The notes under the pieces were generated by a model. It had not been told where the DNA came from. It saw only the letters and a program-made list of their open reading frames with translations, and did no database searches. Shown piece by piece: positions 12,735 to 12,846 of a stretch of 12,846 nt of DNA. Location: positions 1 through 12,846 of the forward strand of contig JBHHVZ010000080.1 of assembly GCA_046756245.1 (NCBI GenBank). Reading direction: 5' to 3'. The position numbers and the translations under genes were made by a program. Each line of letters begins with the position of its first letter. Positions within the stretch are counted from its first letter, which is position 1. The DNA is from G021776435 sp046756245. GTDB taxonomy: Bacteria; Pseudomonadota; Alphaproteobacteria; Caulobacterales; Parvularculaceae.

Positions 12735-12846
12735 CTTTCGCGCTGAAGCGCCACGACAAAGAATCCGTCCGTCTGCGCATTGAGCGGGGTGAGGCGCAAG
12801 GCGCCGTCGGCGACGGCGCAGGAGTCAAGAAGCGCGCGCCCCGATT
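12716..12846 (-). CDS. rsmB: RsmB-type 16S rRNA (cytosine-C5) methyltransferase, C-terminal 42 residues
   Basis: Only the C-terminus is in the window. It reads ADGALRLTPLNAQTDGFFVVAL before a short tail and TAA. The DG-x-LRL-x-P...TDGFF-x-x-x-L pattern is the characteristic end of the NOL1/NOP2/Sun rRNA m5C methyltransferase family, which uses S-adenosylmethionine. In alphaproteobacteria an rsmB-like gene commonly lies near guaA, which supports the call. The last codons and stop sit inside a long inverted repeat, and the tail after VVAL (QRESYSIGR) may be partly specified by that repeat. The catalytic cysteines are outside the window. Confidence 0.75.
   Translation of the reverse strand, partial: SGRALLDSCAVADGALRLTPLNAQTDGFFVVALQRESYSIGR

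Noticed and set aside
1..12846. CRISPR arrays, insertion sequences or integrases
   Set aside because: No regularly spaced repeats of the right size, no transposase- or recombinase-like protein, and no terminal inverted repeats with target duplications were seen.

Overview
The window is GC-rich, with strong G/C bias at third codon positions and long antisense shadow frames. It looks like chromosomal DNA from an alphaproteobacterium, most likely Rhizobiales (Hyphomicrobiales), possibly near Beijerinckiaceae/Methylocystaceae. The placement rests on guaA lying near an rsmB-type gene, on protein style, and on intergenic palindromes that resemble Rhizobiales elements. The family-level guess is weak.

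Layout from left to right. (1) 1-928, minus strand: the start of an operon with a 74-aa conserved small protein followed by narG (nitrate reductase alpha subunit, cut by the window edge). (2) 929-1038: a compact regulatory region with three perfect CGGTGAC repeats exactly 11 bp apart, a -10-like hexamer 8 nt further on, and a palindrome across the predicted start of transcription. (3) 1039-2220, minus: a PAS + winged-helix + BTAD regulator (SARP architecture) whose PAS domain is rich in cysteine. (4) 2384-3226, minus: an AraC-family regulator. (5) 3333-9257, plus: a divergent five-gene acyl-CoA catabolic cluster holding a CaiC-like CoA ligase, acyl-CoA dehydrogenase A, an enoyl-CoA hydratase, a tandem VOC/epimerase-like protein and acyl-CoA dehydrogenase B. 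(6) 9258-9583: a gene-free, partly AT-rich convergent spacer. (7) 9584-11158, minus: guaA. (8) 11263-12543, plus: an exported amidohydrolase. (9) 12716-12846, minus: the C-terminal end of an RsmB-type rRNA methyltransferase, preceded by two palindromic structures.

How the parts may work together. The SARP-like protein is well placed to activate the small-ORF/narG operon through the 11-bp repeats, perhaps in response to a redox, metal or NO signal sensed by its cysteine-rich PAS domain. The AraC protein is divergent from the acyl-CoA cluster, and a 10-bp repeat present twice in the shared promoter region suggests autoregulation and control of the cluster. The ligase would make an acyl-CoA. The two dehydrogenases have lost complementary residues and probably form one mixed enzyme, as known for steroid-CoA dehydrogenases. 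The hydratase would follow. No thiolase or hydroxyacyl-CoA dehydrogenase is present, so the pathway is incomplete here and its substrate is unknown. guaA and rsmB are housekeeping genes flanking this accessory region.
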